Below, piece by piece: positions 63,258-64,000 of a stretch of 64,000 nucleotides of DNA. The translations under genes and the position numbers were made by a program. The notes below the pieces were generated by a model, which did not search any database, was not told where the DNA came from, and was given only the letters and a program-made list of their open reading frames with translations. The DNA is from Aphrophora alni (taxonomy: Eukaryota; Arthropoda; Insecta; Hemiptera; Aphrophoridae): NCBI GenBank assembly GCA_963513935.1, contig OY740769.1, positions 39,831,120 to 39,895,119 on the forward strand, written 5' to 3'. Within the stretch, counting starts at the first letter, position 1; each line of letters begins with the position of its first letter.

Positions 63258-64000
63258 CTTCTTAAATTCAAAACGATATATTTTCTTTTGTTTTTCTTCA
63301 ATCCGTTGTAAATTTTGTTTTCTGGTTTTAGTACACTTTATCGATGAACTGTATACATATACATAACTGGTGGCAATATGTCGTAATATATTTAATTCGT
63401 CCTGAAAATCTGTGTTTGTCAAGGGTGTATTCTTTAGTTTGAATATGAAGCTATTATAAGCTGCTAGACATCTTTTGAGGTGTCGGATGATTACTACTTG
63501 TATATGTATGCTTTACTTTATTACTTATGACAACGGACAAATTCCAGCATAGTTTGAATAGCAGAAATGGGCGTAGTGAAGAGAAAAATTACTATTTACT
63601 ATTGTGACGGCAAGTCAGTTTAATTTAACTAGTGCTTTCTGAGTTTATTTTTAACTAATTTTTATTCACTAAAGGTTATCTACTGAAAATTCAATTCTTG
63701 CTATATTTATATTAGGCCCTACAGTATCTATCAAAAATAACCGACAGTGTTAACATACTATTTTGATTCATTTGCGGAACTTATTTTGAACCCAATTAAA
63801 ACGAACACATAAAATTTAATTGTTGTATTAATTGAAAGATGTTATTTTGATGTGATCATTATCTTTTCAAGGTTTAATACAAGATGAATTGTTCACAATT
63901 TGTTGATTTAACGTAACACGCTTGTATTTAATGGCTATGTCAATAATAATTTCTGCAAATTATGTTATTTAACAAGTTTTGAGATTAGATTTCATAATTT
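63258..64000. other. AT-rich DNA with no recognised gene
   Basis: No frame or repeat is recognised up to the window end. Confidence 0.5.

Noticed and set aside
62670..63422. Minus-strand frames over the LINE fragment and its right flank
   Set aside because: They are antisense shadows; the plus strand carries the RNase H and zinc motifs.

Overview
This is an AT-rich eukaryotic window, almost certainly from an arthropod nuclear genome. The evidence is indirect. It carries a BEL/Pao LTR retrotransposon, R1-, jockey- and RNase H-type non-LTR retrotransposons, a Penelope-like element, a Tc1/mariner fossil and a short TTAGG/TTGGG telomere-type tract. No complete host gene, rRNA, tRNA or CRISPR array was found. 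Two short stretches (13700-13881 and 59535-59619, both minus strand) look like single host exons with usable splice sites, but neither could be named.

Left part (1-21 kb): mostly unremarkable AT-rich DNA. It holds old repeat copies (3.1-3.4, 6.6-6.8, 10.1-12.1, 15.7 and 17.1 kb), a decayed mariner-type transposase (6.95-7.66 kb), a GC-richer block at 5.34-5.56 kb, an exon candidate at 13.7 kb and the last 68 codons of a jockey-like element at 16.2 kb. Middle (21-35 kb): a decayed Penelope-like element whose RT and GIY-YIG motifs can still be read (21.26-23.1 kb), TA and GA microsatellites, a 5'-truncated R1-clade element abutting the (GA)n tract (26.5-28.1 kb), the telomere-type tract (28.66 kb) and a decayed gypsy-like gag (32.5-33.8 kb).

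The best-preserved feature is a 7.4-kb BEL/Pao element (35139-42562). Its two 661-bp LTRs appear identical, it has a 5-bp target duplication GTAAC, and it has a primer site resembling the tRNA-Tyr 3' end. Gag and pol lie in one frame, interrupted only by a UGA followed by CUAG, the classic stop-codon readthrough context. This is the strongest candidate for an undescribed mechanism here.

Right part (42.5-64 kb): a 44-bp minisatellite of about 27 copies with a 396-bp higher-order period (44.8-46.0 kb), a probable solo LTR (47.5-47.9 kb), and a cluster of old repeat copies (48.7-51.4 kb) matching loci elsewhere in the window. There are also two inverted-repeat structures carrying hammerhead-like or Penelope-terminus-like sequence (56.68-56.9 and 58.1-58.3 kb). 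A 1.8-kb diverged partner of the 10-12 kb segment (60.2-62.0 kb) follows, then a 620-bp non-LTR fragment inside a perfect 34-bp target duplication (62570-63257). All comparisons were made by eye; no alignment or database search was run.
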